Assembly: GCA_024276815.1 (NCBI GenBank)
Contig: JAJRWM010000135.1
Location: forward strand, 1 to 19,904
From: a bacterium
GTDB lineage: Bacteria > JACRDZ01 > JAJRWM01
Reading direction: 5' to 3'
DNA length: 19,904 nucleotides
Below the pieces are notes generated by a model. It did no database searches. It saw nothing but the letters and a program-made list of their open reading frames with translations, and was not told where the DNA came from. A program made the translations under genes and the position numbers. Positions 1-7,254 of the stretch are shown in pieces (positions within the stretch are counted from its first letter, which is position 1; each line of letters opens with the position of its first letter).

Positions 1-2564
1 ATCCTGATTCCATCCTCTTCTTTCGCATGGGCGACTTCTACGAAATGTTTGGTCGTGACGCCGAAGTCGCTTCTAAAATCCTGGAAATAACCCTAACCAC
101 CAGAGGCAGCGGTCAAGGTAATGTTCCTCTGGCCGGTATTCCCTATCACGCCGCGGAGCCATACCTGGTTAAACTTCTGAAAGCCGGGCATCGGGTCGCG
201 ATCTGTGAACAGGTTGAAGACCCCAAGACCAGTAAAGGTATTGTTAAACGCGAAGTGGTTCAGGTGGTTACGCCGGGAACAGTCTCGCAAAGTGTCCTGC
301 TCAATGAGAAAGAGAATAATTACCTGGTTGGCATCAGCGGGGACCAGGAAACGCTGGGGTTGGCTTCAGTCGATATAACCACCGGTGAGTTCAGGGTAAC
401 CCAACTCAATTCAGACCGTCGTTTCGCTTGTCTGGCTCAGGAGTTATCCAGTCTGAAGCCGCCGGAATGTATCATATCCTCCTCGCTGGCTGAAGACAGG
501 GAGATCAAAAAGGCGCTGACGGGTTTACGTTCCTCTGTAAGGATTATGGAAGACTGGAATTTCGAATCCAGTTTTGCCTACAATAAATTGTTAGAGCATT
601 TCAATGTGCGTTCGTTAAAGGGTTTTGGCTGTGATGACAAGCCGCAGGCAATCGCCGCCGCCGGCGCTGTGTTAGCGTACCTTGAAGATACCCAGAAAAC
701 CCATTTAACCCAAATTACCCGCCTGCACAGCTATGACCTGTCCCGGTTTATGGCGCTGGATAAAGCGACTCAGAGCAATCTGGAGTTAACCCATAACGCT
801 CAGGACAACAGCCGCCGTAACACCTTGATCGAAGCGCTTGACTCTACCAGAACGGCTATGGGCGCGAGATTGTTAAGCCAGTGGCTTCTGCATCCGCTCA
901 GGGAAAAGGGTAGCCTTGAGTCCCGTCACCAAGCCGTCGCCGAACTGCATGACGATTTATTAATGAGGGGGAAAATCCAGGACAGGCTCAACAAAGTATT
1001 CGACCTGGAGAGGCTGTTAGGCCGGTTAGGCCGCGTCGCTTCAGCTTCCGCCAGGGATTTGGCCGCCTTTCGGGAATCTTTTAAAATTGTTCCGGAAATT
1101 GTTGGTATTCTTGAAAAGACACAATCATTTAACCTGAAAATCATCAAAGACAAGCTATTCGAACATCTTGATTTAGTGGCTGAAATATCTCTGTTAATCA
1201 GTAAGGCGATAGTTGACAATCCGCCCCTTGGCGTAAGAGAGGGCAAAATAATCCGAAGCGGTTACAGCGACACTCTTGATGAGTTAAAAGCTTTCAGCGC
1301 CGATGGTAAAAACTGGGTTGCCCGACTGGAGAATCAGGAACGGGAACGAACCGGTATCAAATCGCTCAAAGTCAAATTCAACCGGGTGTTCGGCTATTTC
1401 CTGGAAGTGACAACCACCAATCTGTCCCTGGTTCCCGATAATTACATCCGCAAGCAGACAATGGCTAACTGTGAGCGTTACATAACGCCGGAGCTTAAAG
1501 AGAAAGAATCGCTAATTTTAGGCGCTGAAGAAAAAATTAACAATCTGGAATACGAGTTGTTTCAGCAGGTCAGAGAGCGGGTGATCAGCCAGACAGCGGT
1601 TTTTCAGGAGGTCGCTCATTGTTTAGCCCTGATCGACGTTTACGCTTCCCTGGCGCAAACGGCCAAGGAAAACAATTACTGCCAGCCGGTAATTGTCGAT
1701 AATGGCGTCTTGAAAATAACTAACGGCCGCCATCCGGTGATTGAAAAAACTGTTAAAAACGAGGAATTTGTGCCCAACAATACTTTCCTCGATAACGATG
1801 AGAATCGTCTTTTGATAATCACCGGGCCTAACATGGCCGGCAAATCAACCTGGCTAAGACAGGTGGCCTTAATTGTTCTTATGGCGCAGATTGGCAGCTT
1901 TGTTCCCGCCGAAGCGGTTGAAATGAGTATTGTTGACCGTGTGTTTACCAGAGTCGGGGCCTCAGATAACCTGGCGATGGGTGAAAGCACCTTTATGGTG
2001 GAGATGAACGAGACCGCCAATATCCTTAATAACGCTACCGCCGACAGTTTGATCATCCTTGATGAGATAGGTCGGGGTACCAGCACCTTCGACGGAATCA
2101 GTATCGCCTGGGCGATTGCCGAGTACATCTACAATAAAAACAAGATCGGCGCCAAAACTCTGTTCGCCACCCACTTTTTTGAAATGACTGAATTGGCCAC
2201 GATTTATAGCGGGATCAAGAATTATAACGTAGCTGTCCGTGAGTGGCGGGATGAAATAATCTTCCTGCGTAAAATTATTGAGGGCAGCGCTGACCGCAGT
2301 TATGGTATTCAGGTCGGTCGGCTGGCCGGACTGCCCCGTGAAGTTATCACAAGGGCCAAGGAAATCCTGAAAAATCTCGAAGAGAAAAATTATACCAAAG
2401 AAGGAAAAGCTTCTTTCGCCGGGCCCCCGCCCGTTGTCGAGAGCAACTTCCAGTTGAGTCTTTTTTCTCCCTTAATCAGCCATCCGGTTGTCGATGAAAT
2501 ACGCGAGATTGATCCCAACAACTTGACGCCCTTAGAAGCGATAAATTTAATCCACGATTGGTAG
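1..2564 (+). CDS. mutS: DNA mismatch repair protein MutS, 5' end outside window
   Basis: MutS recognises base mismatches and small loops and uses ATP to license MutL in cytoplasmic mismatch repair. The reading frame is open from base 3 with PDSILFFRMGDFYEMF, so the ATG at 27 is internal and roughly 20 N-terminal residues lie outside the window. Numbering from that ATG, the mismatch-wedging Phe-x-Glu motif is F4-Y5-E6. The Walker A motif GPNMAGKST is at 600-608 and the Walker B motif LIILDE ends at D679-E680. The STFDG and FATHF motifs of the ATPase domain follow. The C-terminus carries the usual LSLF and LTPLEAINL segments. It ends in UAG, followed by eight sense codons and then UGA. dtd lies 58 nt downstream in the same direction. 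Family assignment is certain. Confidence 0.98.
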   Translation, partial: PDSILFFRMGDFYEMFGRDAEVASKILEITLTTRGSGQGNVPLAGIPYHAAEPYLVKLLKAGHRVAICEQVEDPKTSKGIVKREVVQVVTPGTVSQSVLLNEKENNYLVGISGDQETLGLASVDITTGEFRVTQLNSDRRFACLAQELSSLKPPECIISSSLAEDREIKKALTGLRSSVRIMEDWNFESSFAYNKLLEHFNVRSLKGFGCDDKPQAIAAAGAVLAYLEDTQKTHLTQITRLHSYDLSRFMALDKATQSNLELTHNAQDNSRRNTLIEALDSTRTAMGARLLSQWLLHPLREKGSLESRHQAVAELHDDLLMRGKIQDRLNKVFDLERLLGRLGRVASASARDLAAFRESFKIVPEIVGILEKTQSFNLKIIKDKLFEHLDLVAEISLLISKAIVDNPPLGVREGKIIRSGYSDTLDELKAFSADGKNWVARLENQERERTGIKSLKVKFNRVFGYFLEVTTTNLSLVPDNYIRKQTMANCERYITPELKEKESLILGAEEKINNLEYELFQQVRERVISQTAVFQEVAHCLALIDVYASLAQTAKENNYCQPVIVDNGVLKITNGRHPVIEKTVKNEEFVPNNTFLDNDENRLLIITGPNMAGKSTWLRQVALIVLMAQIGSFVPAEAVEMSIVDRVFTRVGASDNLAMGESTFMVEMNETANILNNATADSLIILDEIGRGTSTFDGISIAWAIAEYIYNKNKIGAKTLFATHFFEMTELATIYSGIKNYNVAVREWRDEIIFLRKIIEGSADRSYGIQVGRLAGLPREVITRAKEILKNLEEKNYTKEGKASFAGPPPVVESNFQLSLFSPLISHPVVDEIREIDPNNLTPLEAINLIHDW

Positions 2565-2622
2565 GAGCGGATCAAAAATGACGATGAATGAAGATTTTTA
2601 AGAAATTGGGGAGCGTGTCGGG

Positions 2623-3078
2623 ATGAAAGTGGTTATACAGCGGGTTAAAGAAGCTTCCGTTGCCGTTAATGACCGGGAGGTCGGCAAAATCAAGCGGGGC
2701 CTGCTCCTGTTTTTAGGGGTTGGCCAGCGGGATACCAGTAAAGATGTTGATTATTTAATTAAGAAAATCATCAATCTGAGGATCTTTCCCGCTTCCGGCG
2801 AAGAAGATAATCCGCGCAAGAATATTTCACTGGTTGATATTAATGGTGAAGCTTTGGTGGTTTCCCAGTTTACCCTTTACGGTAATTGCCGTAAGGGACG
2901 TAAACCCAGTTACGATAAAGCCGCCTCGCCGGAAATCGCCGAAAAGCTGTATCGGGAGTTTCTGACTCAGTTGGCTCAAACCGGTATCAAGACTGAAAGC
3001 GGCGTCTTCCAGGCGATGATGGAGGTGAAACTTAATAACTGGGGGCCGGTTACCCTGCTTATCGATACGGATCTCTGA
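2623..3078 (+). CDS. dtd: D-aminoacyl-tRNA deacylase (Dtd)
   Basis: Dtd hydrolyses D-amino acids, and glycine mischarged on tRNA-Ala, from tRNA, giving chiral proofreading in the cytoplasm. The 151-residue protein has the full family length. It shows the N-terminal MKVVIQRVKEASV strand, the SQFTLYG active-site motif at 81-87 and the Gly-cisPro motif GPVT at 141-144. The segment usually read as FGA(D/M)M is FQAMM here (129-133), so a common glycine is replaced by glutamine. Start: ATG with GGGGAG at 2608-2613, spaced 9 nt. It follows mutS in the same direction and is probably co-transcribed with it. A repeat-rich gap begins right after its stop. Confidence 0.96.
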   Translation: MKVVIQRVKEASVAVNDREVGKIKRGLLLFLGVGQRDTSKDVDYLIKKIINLRIFPASGEEDNPRKNISLVDINGEALVVSQFTLYGNCRKGRKPSYDKAASPEIAEKLYREFLTQLAQTGIKTESGVFQAMMEVKLNNWGPVTLLIDTDL

Positions 3079-3220
3079 ACAATTAAAGCATAAGATTATT
3101 TTCAGGCAACGCGGCCACTGGTTTATCTGCGAAAACGGGACTATTTACTGATATTGTCATCCAACTCGTGCCAAGGGGAAAAATAACGAATACCTCAAAA
3201 GAAAACAAGTTGGTGATAAT

Positions 3221-3242
3221 CTTCTGATTGTAACCCGTCAGT
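3221..3242 (+). repeat. 22-nt direct repeat, copy 1
   Basis: This is an exact 22-nt match to 3351-3372, beginning CTTCTGATTG and ending CCGTCAGT. The flanking bases differ on both sides, so the repeat is exactly 22 nt. Copy 2 forms the loop and half of one arm of the hairpin at 3329-3382. Confidence 0.85.
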
Positions 3243-3265
3243 CTTCCGGGGAAAAGACCTTCTTT

Positions 3266-3318
3266 GTCATTCCCGTGCCAACGGGAATCCACTGGATTCC
3301 TGCATACGCTGGCATGAC
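3266..3318. repeat. dRS3-like palindromic intergenic repeat, about 53 bp
   Basis: The element is bounded by GTCAT (3266-3270) and ATGAC (3314-3318). It contains a perfect 8-bp inverted repeat, ATTCCCGT (3269-3276) and ACGGGAAT (3281-3288), around a GCCA loop. Its second half reads GGATTCCTGCATACGCTGGC. The pattern resembles the small palindromic repeats scattered between genes in many proteobacteria, including the dRS3 type of Neisseria. That resemblance is recalled, not searched. Confidence 0.7.
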
Positions 3319-3328
3319 ATTACTGGTT

Positions 3329-3382
3329 CCCCCACTTCACTGACGCGTTACTTCTGATTGTAACCCGTCAGTGAAGTGGGGG
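3329..3382. repeat. Long near-perfect inverted repeat (hairpin)
   Basis: The left arm (3329-3350) and right arm (3361-3382) pair at 21 of 22 positions. The single mismatch is at 3346. The loop is the 10 nt at 3351-3360. No T-tract follows, so it is not a typical intrinsic terminator. The loop plus the first 12 nt of the right arm are identical to the direct repeat at 3221-3242. This suggests the structure arose by duplication or template switching. Confidence 0.85.
3351..3372 (+). repeat. 22-nt direct repeat, copy 2
   Basis: Exact second copy of 3221-3242, starting 130 nt after the first. It lies within the loop and right arm of the long hairpin. Confidence 0.85.
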
Positions 3383-3414
3383 GAGGGGGTTAAGGTAATG
3401 TCCAGCTTTTTTCC

Positions 3415-3443
3415 TTGACATATTTTGATAAATATTTTAAATT
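3415..3443 (+). promoter_or_regulatory. Sigma-70-type promoter of the propeller-DUF507-nadC operon
   Basis: There is a perfect -35 TTGACA at 3415-3420, a 17-nt AT-rich spacer, and a -10 TAAATT at 3438-3443 (4 of 6 matches to TATAAT). Transcription would begin near 3450, which supports the ATG at 3471 over the upstream GTG at 3444. Confidence 0.65.
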
Positions 3444-3470
3444 GTGTTAAATTCTCTGGGGAGGAAATCA

Positions 3471-4712
3471 ATGTTTAAAACTCGCGGTATTATTATCTCC
3501 GTTATTGTTATGTTATCCGTTGCAAGTTTAACTTTTCCTCAAAATGAAGCCGAGATGCTTAGCTACGAGTTAGCGTCAAATATCGACATTTCCTCGGTCA
3601 AAGATCCCGTTTTGCAATTGAATATTGATAATCTGGGGTATATTTATGTGAGAACCTATAAAAAACTATACCTCTTTGATTGTAATACGACTCCGGAAGG
3701 AGCTATTCTGGCCACCATTGACTTGAATCCACCCGAAAGCAGCAAATTCCTGGTCAACAATAAGGGTAAAATGTTTTTCACGAAAATAAATGAAATGCCG
3801 GTGCAGGTATTTGATGAAAAAGGCGTTTTAAAGGCCGCCCTGGGCGAGATGAAAACAGAGGATGAGAGCTACAAGGAGGTCAACCAGGTTTTTGTTGACA
3901 GCCGCGGATTCATGATTATCGCGTCGCCCCGCAAGATACTTTATTTCGACCAGCAGGGCAATTTCCAGTCAGTGGTCAACTTTGAAAGACCTTTCAGGAT
4001 TATCCATTTGGATAATAAAGACAATCTTTATGTTTTACAGCAGCTTTTGATGTCTTCCGAGATGAAGCTGGAACTGGAAAGGCTGGAAGATAATCTTACC
4101 AGGATTCGCGATGAGATCCAGTGGCAGAACCAGGACATCCAGGAAAACAGGGAGAAAAGGGATGAAATCACTGAGGAAGTCGACGGTTTGATTGATGATA
4201 AAAATGACAAGATCGAGAACCTGCGTGACTATCAGAGCAATCCTGAACTCAACGCTACCTGGATAGACAGTTTGCAGGGAGAAATAGAGGATATCAGGAA
4301 GAAAATAAGGGATTTGCAGAATGAAAGAAAAGACCTGCTGGACGAACTTAAAAGCAAATCCAGGGAAAAGAAAAGGCTGCGGCGCGATGAAATAGAAACC
4401 GCCAAGGATATTGTCGAACTTAAGAAAAAAGCTCGTAAAAACGCTCGTAGCGATCAATACGAAGTTGTTATCTATGATTCGCTGGGAACAGAAGTTTTTT
4501 CGTTTGAGCTGGCCAAGCCTGAAAACGCCGTGCCTATGTTTAACACTTATAGCGTTCAGTCTGATAATGAGGGTAATTTTTTCGGCGTTCCGGTCGAACG
4601 GGGTTTCGAGTTAAGTACAGTGCTGAATTATAGAAACGAAGAGAAGTCGATTAGGGGCGGCGCCGGTAACCAGGTGAATATTTACAACTCCAGCGGCGAG
4701 TATGTAAAGTAG
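3471..4712 (+). CDS. Secreted beta-propeller-like protein with a coiled-coil insertion, ending at an in-frame UAG
   Basis: I recognise no named family. I chose the ATG at 3471 because GGGGAGG (3458-3464) sits 6 nt upstream. The 413-residue product has an N-terminal signal-like hydrophobic segment (about 6-22). NHL/propeller-like strand repeats follow at about 51-70, 95-118, 140-164 and 180-191, with recurring D-N-x-G-x-(I/L)-Y-V and (L/V)-x-x-F-D patterns. Residues about 193-325 are a highly charged heptad-rich region with a break near QSNPELNATW (255-264), suggesting an antiparallel coiled-coil hairpin. Propeller-like strands resume from about 330 to 413. The frame continues past UAG for 42 sense codons of the same character, so the product is either truncated or read through. 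A periplasmic or surface-exposed scaffold role is inference only. Confidence 0.7.
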   Translation: MFKTRGIIISVIVMLSVASLTFPQNEAEMLSYELASNIDISSVKDPVLQLNIDNLGYIYVRTYKKLYLFDCNTTPEGAILATIDLNPPESSKFLVNNKGKMFFTKINEMPVQVFDEKGVLKAALGEMKTEDESYKEVNQVFVDSRGFMIIASPRKILYFDQQGNFQSVVNFERPFRIIHLDNKDNLYVLQQLLMSSEMKLELERLEDNLTRIRDEIQWQNQDIQENREKRDEITEEVDGLIDDKNDKIENLRDYQSNPELNATWIDSLQGEIEDIRKKIRDLQNERKDLLDELKSKSREKKRLRRDEIETAKDIVELKKKARKNARSDQYEVVIYDSLGTEVFSFELAKPENAVPMFNTYSVQSDNEGNFFGVPVERGFELSTVLNYRNEEKSIRGGAGNQVNIYNSSGEYVK

Positions 4713-4841
4713 TTCAATCCTGAGCAGCCCTTCAAGGGAATTAATTATCTTGTGGTTGATAATAACCGAAATCTGTATGTCCTGGATATGAGTTTTTCCA
4801 GACTGAGGAAGTTCAAGTTAGCAGAGGCGAATAAAAAATGA
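4710..4841 (+). pseudogene. In-frame continuation of the propeller gene beyond the UAG codon
   Basis: After UAG (4710-4712) the same frame runs through 42 sense codons to UGA at 4839-4841. It encodes a strand pair, INYLVVDNNRNLYVLDM, that matches the propeller repeats upstream. Its UGA overlaps the ATG of the first DUF507 gene as ATGA, the usual layout of translationally coupled genes. The UAG is therefore most likely a recent nonsense mutation, a sequencing or assembly error, or a readthrough site. The intact protein would have 456 residues. Confidence 0.75.
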
Positions 4842-5119
4842 GATTAGCTCCTGACAAAATCAAGTATTTGTCAAAAAAAATAGCGGAGGTGATGAGTGAA
4901 GATGAGGAAATCCAACTGCTGTTAAAAAAAGACGTTGTGAGTAAGAAAATAGAGAAGATAATCATCGCTGACCTGGAAATGGAAGACAGTATTGAGCAGG
5001 AAGTGCGGGAAATGCTGAAGGAACATTCCCAAACCATTCGCAAGGAAGGCCTCGATTATGAGTCTCTGTTCAAAAAAGCCAAGGAAAGAATGATTCGTAA
5101 AAGAGGATTGGTGTTTTAG
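4838..5119 (+). CDS. DUF507 family protein (first of tandem pair)
   Basis: A 93-residue, strongly charged, predicted all-helical protein with no signal peptide or membrane segment. It begins MRLAPDKIKYLSKKIAEVM and has the DL-x-(M/I)-E-x-x-IE(Q/R)E core (45-55), which is shared with the next gene. The RKRGLVF C-terminus is also family-like. Function is unknown for the family. The start ATG overlaps the UGA of the extended propeller frame, and AGAGG lies at 4823-4827. If translation really stops at 4712, coupling would be lost and this ribosome site would have to act alone. UAG is the natural stop here, since the product ends at the expected family position. Confidence 0.88.
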   Translation: MRLAPDKIKYLSKKIAEVMSEDEEIQLLLKKDVVSKKIEKIIIADLEMEDSIEQEVREMLKEHSQTIRKEGLDYESLFKKAKERMIRKRGLVF

Positions 5120-5129
5120 GTTACCCATT

Positions 5130-5408
5130 ATGAGATTAACCGAAGAAAAGATTGGGTTGCTCTGTGAAGAGATAACCGATAAGCTGAAGTCGCAAGAAGC
5201 GATTGATTATAAGACGCGTGTCAGGGTTATGCGTTTAATCGCGGATGTGATTCGTAATGATCTTAAAATTGAAGAAGATATCGAACGGGAAGCGGAAAAG
5301 GTAATCCGTTCCTATTCGAAAAATATACCTAAGGGTAGTCCTGAGTGGCAGACCATTCTGGATCAAACAAAGCGCGATATCGCCAACAGACGCAACTACG
5401 TCATCTGA
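5130..5408 (+). CDS. DUF507 family protein (second of tandem pair)
   Basis: A 92-residue helical protein, paralogous to the preceding gene. Both begin MRL-x-x-(D/E)KI-x-x-L, carry DL-x-(I/M)-E-x-x-IE near the middle, and end with R-x-I-x-x-R followed by a hydrophobic tail. It lies 10 nt after the first copy and 6 nt before nadC, so it is in the same transcript. The ribosome site is weak (AGG near 5119). I recall longer DUF507 proteins of about 180 residues in other phyla, so the pair may correspond to two halves of such a protein. That is inference. No molecular function is known. Confidence 0.85.
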   Translation: MRLTEEKIGLLCEEITDKLKSQEAIDYKTRVRVMRLIADVIRNDLKIEEDIEREAEKVIRSYSKNIPKGSPEWQTILDQTKRDIANRRNYVI

Positions 5409-5414
5409 GTCAAA

Positions 5415-6254
5415 TTGTTAAAACTAATTCCCGGCGTCAATCAATTAATATCTCTGGCAATAGCTGAAGACCTCTATCAGGGAGACATTACCACCGCTTC
5501 CCTACCTCAGCTCCGACGTGATTGTCTCGCTAAAATCATACTGGAAGAAGAAGGTATTATCGCCGGCCTGGAACTGGTGGAAATTGTTTTCAGGCAGTTA
5601 AACGTTGAGGTTCGCCTTCAGTTCAATACTCGGGACGGCTGTTACGAAAATCCAGGCAAAGACCTGCTGGAAATAGTCGGACCGGCATTTGCCGTGCTTG
5701 CGGCTGAAAGAATTATCCTGAATTTTATTGGTCGTATGAGCGGTATCGCCACCGCCAGCGCCCGGCTGGTATCCCGGCTGGAAGGAACTAAATGTCGTTT
5801 GCTCGATACCAGGAAAACAACCCCGGGTTGGCGGTACCTAGATAAATACTCAACCCACCTGGGTGGTGTGGTCAACCATCGCTTCGGCCTGGATGACGGC
5901 GTTTTGATCAAGGACAACCATCTGTTGCTCAGCTCAGGAATCGGCGAAGTTATCCGCTTGGTCCGCAAACATACCGGGCCTCTGACCAAGATCGCCATCG
6001 AGGTTGAAAACGAGAGCCAGGTGAAAGAGGCGTTACGGAATAACGCGGATCACTTGCTGCTGGACAATATGACCGCTGACCAGATTCGGACAATGGTGGC
6101 GATTGTCGACGGCAAGGCACAAACCGAGGCTTCGGGCGGTATTACGCCGGAAAATTTAAAAGAATACGCGTCAACCGGAGTTGATTATCTCTCTCTGGGG
6201 CTGCTAACGACCGAGGTCCGTTTTTTAAAGATGAAGATGGAGATCCAGGTTTGA
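5415..6254 (+). CDS. nadC: Nicotinate-nucleotide pyrophosphorylase (quinolinate phosphoribosyltransferase, carboxylating)
   Basis: NadC converts quinolinate and PRPP to nicotinate mononucleotide, CO2 and pyrophosphate in de novo NAD synthesis. Motifs in order are AEDLYQGDITT (17-27), ERIILNFIGRMSGIAT (98-113), DTRKTTPG (131-138), NHRFGL (154-159), KDNH (166-169), the acidic E196/E198 pair, LLLDN (214-218) and GGIT (241-244). The length of 279 residues is normal. The start is TTG: an in-frame UGA at 5406-5408 leaves 5415 as the only start codon that keeps the conserved N-terminus. It sits 6 nt after the DUF507 gene, and its UGA overlaps the birA start. No NAD-responsive operator was seen. Confidence 0.96.
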   Translation: MLKLIPGVNQLISLAIAEDLYQGDITTASLPQLRRDCLAKIILEEEGIIAGLELVEIVFRQLNVEVRLQFNTRDGCYENPGKDLLEIVGPAFAVLAAERIILNFIGRMSGIATASARLVSRLEGTKCRLLDTRKTTPGWRYLDKYSTHLGGVVNHRFGLDDGVLIKDNHLLLSSGIGEVIRLVRKHTGPLTKIAIEVENESQVKEALRNNADHLLLDNMTADQIRTMVAIVDGKAQTEASGGITPENLKEYASTGVDYLSLGLLTTEVRFLKMKMEIQV

Positions 6255-7243
6255 GAGAGAGTATCAGGGATTCTTTAATAACCGCGCTTCATGACACGAA
6301 AGGCTATTTATCCGGCGAGGTAATATCCAACCGGCTTGGTGTCTCGAGGACGGCGGTCTGGAAACAGGTTCAACGACTCAAGAAAGAGGGGTATCATATC
6401 CTCACTGTCCGGCGGAAAGGCTATCGTTTGCTCTCGTCCCCCCGAGACTTGTTCGAGGGAGAGATAAGCAGGCTTCTTGAGACCAGTTTATTGGGTCGGG
6501 ATATACGCCTGTATAAGGAACTGGCCTCCACTAACGCCAAGGCTATCGAATTAGCCAGAGACAGTGAAATCAGGGAAGGGACGTTCGTAATCGCCAACCT
6601 GCAAAGGGGTGGAAAAGGCCGGCTCGGACGGCATTGGTTGTCATTACCTGGGGGGCTTTGGGCCTCGGGTATTCTCAGGCCCGGTATCCTGCCTCAGCAA
6701 GCGCCCCTGGTTACTTTTGCCGCGGCGGTCGCTATCACCAGGGCGATACGTGAAATGACAAATCTGGAAGTAAGCATAAAATGGCCCAATGATATTTTTT
6801 ATAACGGGCGGAAACTGGGCGGGATCTTAAGTGAAATCGAGTCCGAGGCGGCCAACATCCATTTTTTGGTGTTGGGTTTTGGGTTAAACGTTAATATTCG
6901 CATGTCGAAATTCCCCCAGCCCCTCCGGGCGCAAGCGACGTCAGTATACCGGGAATTAAAAAAGGAAATATCCCTGAATGTCTTATTCGTGAAAATTTTA
7001 AAGCAACTGGAGTCTTTGTATGAGCTGATTCAGGACAAACAGTTCGAATCAATTCTTGATTCTTGGAAAGAATATAACTGCACCCTGGGTGAACAGGTTT
7101 CGGTAGCTCTGCCTGACGGCAGCGAAGCGACCGGGGTCGCTCTCGATGTCAACCAGTCGGGAGCTTTGATGCTAAAGACCGTGAACGGCCAAATAAAAAC
7201 AATAACCAGCGGCGATTTGTCAATTGTTCAGGTCGCCGCCTGA
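6251..7243 (+). CDS. birA: Bifunctional biotin--[acetyl-CoA-carboxylase] ligase and biotin operon repressor BirA
   Basis: BirA activates biotin as biotinyl-AMP and attaches it to carrier lysines. With its DNA-binding domain it can also repress biotin synthesis genes. The 330-residue product has an N-terminal winged helix (about 5-60, with LGVSRTAVWKQVQRL as the recognition region). The ligase motif GKGRLGRHW is at 121-129, KWPNDI at 177-182 and GFGLNVN at 209-215. A C-terminal SH3-like domain spans about 280-330. The start is TTG within a 4-nt TTGA overlap with the nadC stop, which gives the expected N-terminus and implies translational coupling. No biotin gene or BirA operator is in the window. 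Confidence 0.95.
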   Translation: MRESIRDSLITALHDTKGYLSGEVISNRLGVSRTAVWKQVQRLKKEGYHILTVRRKGYRLLSSPRDLFEGEISRLLETSLLGRDIRLYKELASTNAKAIELARDSEIREGTFVIANLQRGGKGRLGRHWLSLPGGLWASGILRPGILPQQAPLVTFAAAVAITRAIREMTNLEVSIKWPNDIFYNGRKLGGILSEIESEAANIHFLVLGFGLNVNIRMSKFPQPLRAQATSVYRELKKEISLNVLFVKILKQLESLYELIQDKQFESILDSWKEYNCTLGEQVSVALPDGSEATGVALDVNQSGALMLKTVNGQIKTITSGDLSIVQVAA

Positions 7244-7254
7244 AAGAAAGTTTA

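Larger units (their letters stand above)
3079..3470. other. Repeat-rich intergenic region between dtd and the propeller gene
   Basis: This stretch has no credible gene. It holds a dRS3-like palindromic element (3266-3318), two exact copies of a 22-nt repeat (3221-3242 and 3351-3372), a long hairpin (3329-3382) and a promoter (3415-3443). A minus-strand open frame at 3083-3292 begins MDSRWHGND, which is simply the translation of the palindromic repeat, and is not a gene. Confidence 0.75.

Noticed and set aside
3083-3292. Minus-strand 69-codon frame beginning MDSRWHGND
   Set aside because: It is the translation of the palindromic intergenic repeat, a frequent source of false proteins. It has no ribosome site and no motif.
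3329-3382. Intrinsic terminator for dtd
   Set aside because: The stem is strong but is followed by GAGGGGGTTAAGG, not a T-tract, and lies 250 nt past the gene.
3221-3382. CRISPR array
   Set aside because: There are only two copies of a 22-nt repeat, one inside a hairpin, with a 108-nt interval and no cas gene.
2562-4712. Genome-wide recoding of UAG as a sense codon
   Set aside because: UAG ends the first DUF507 gene, rluB and the PEP-CTERM gene at their expected C-termini, so it functions as a normal stop.
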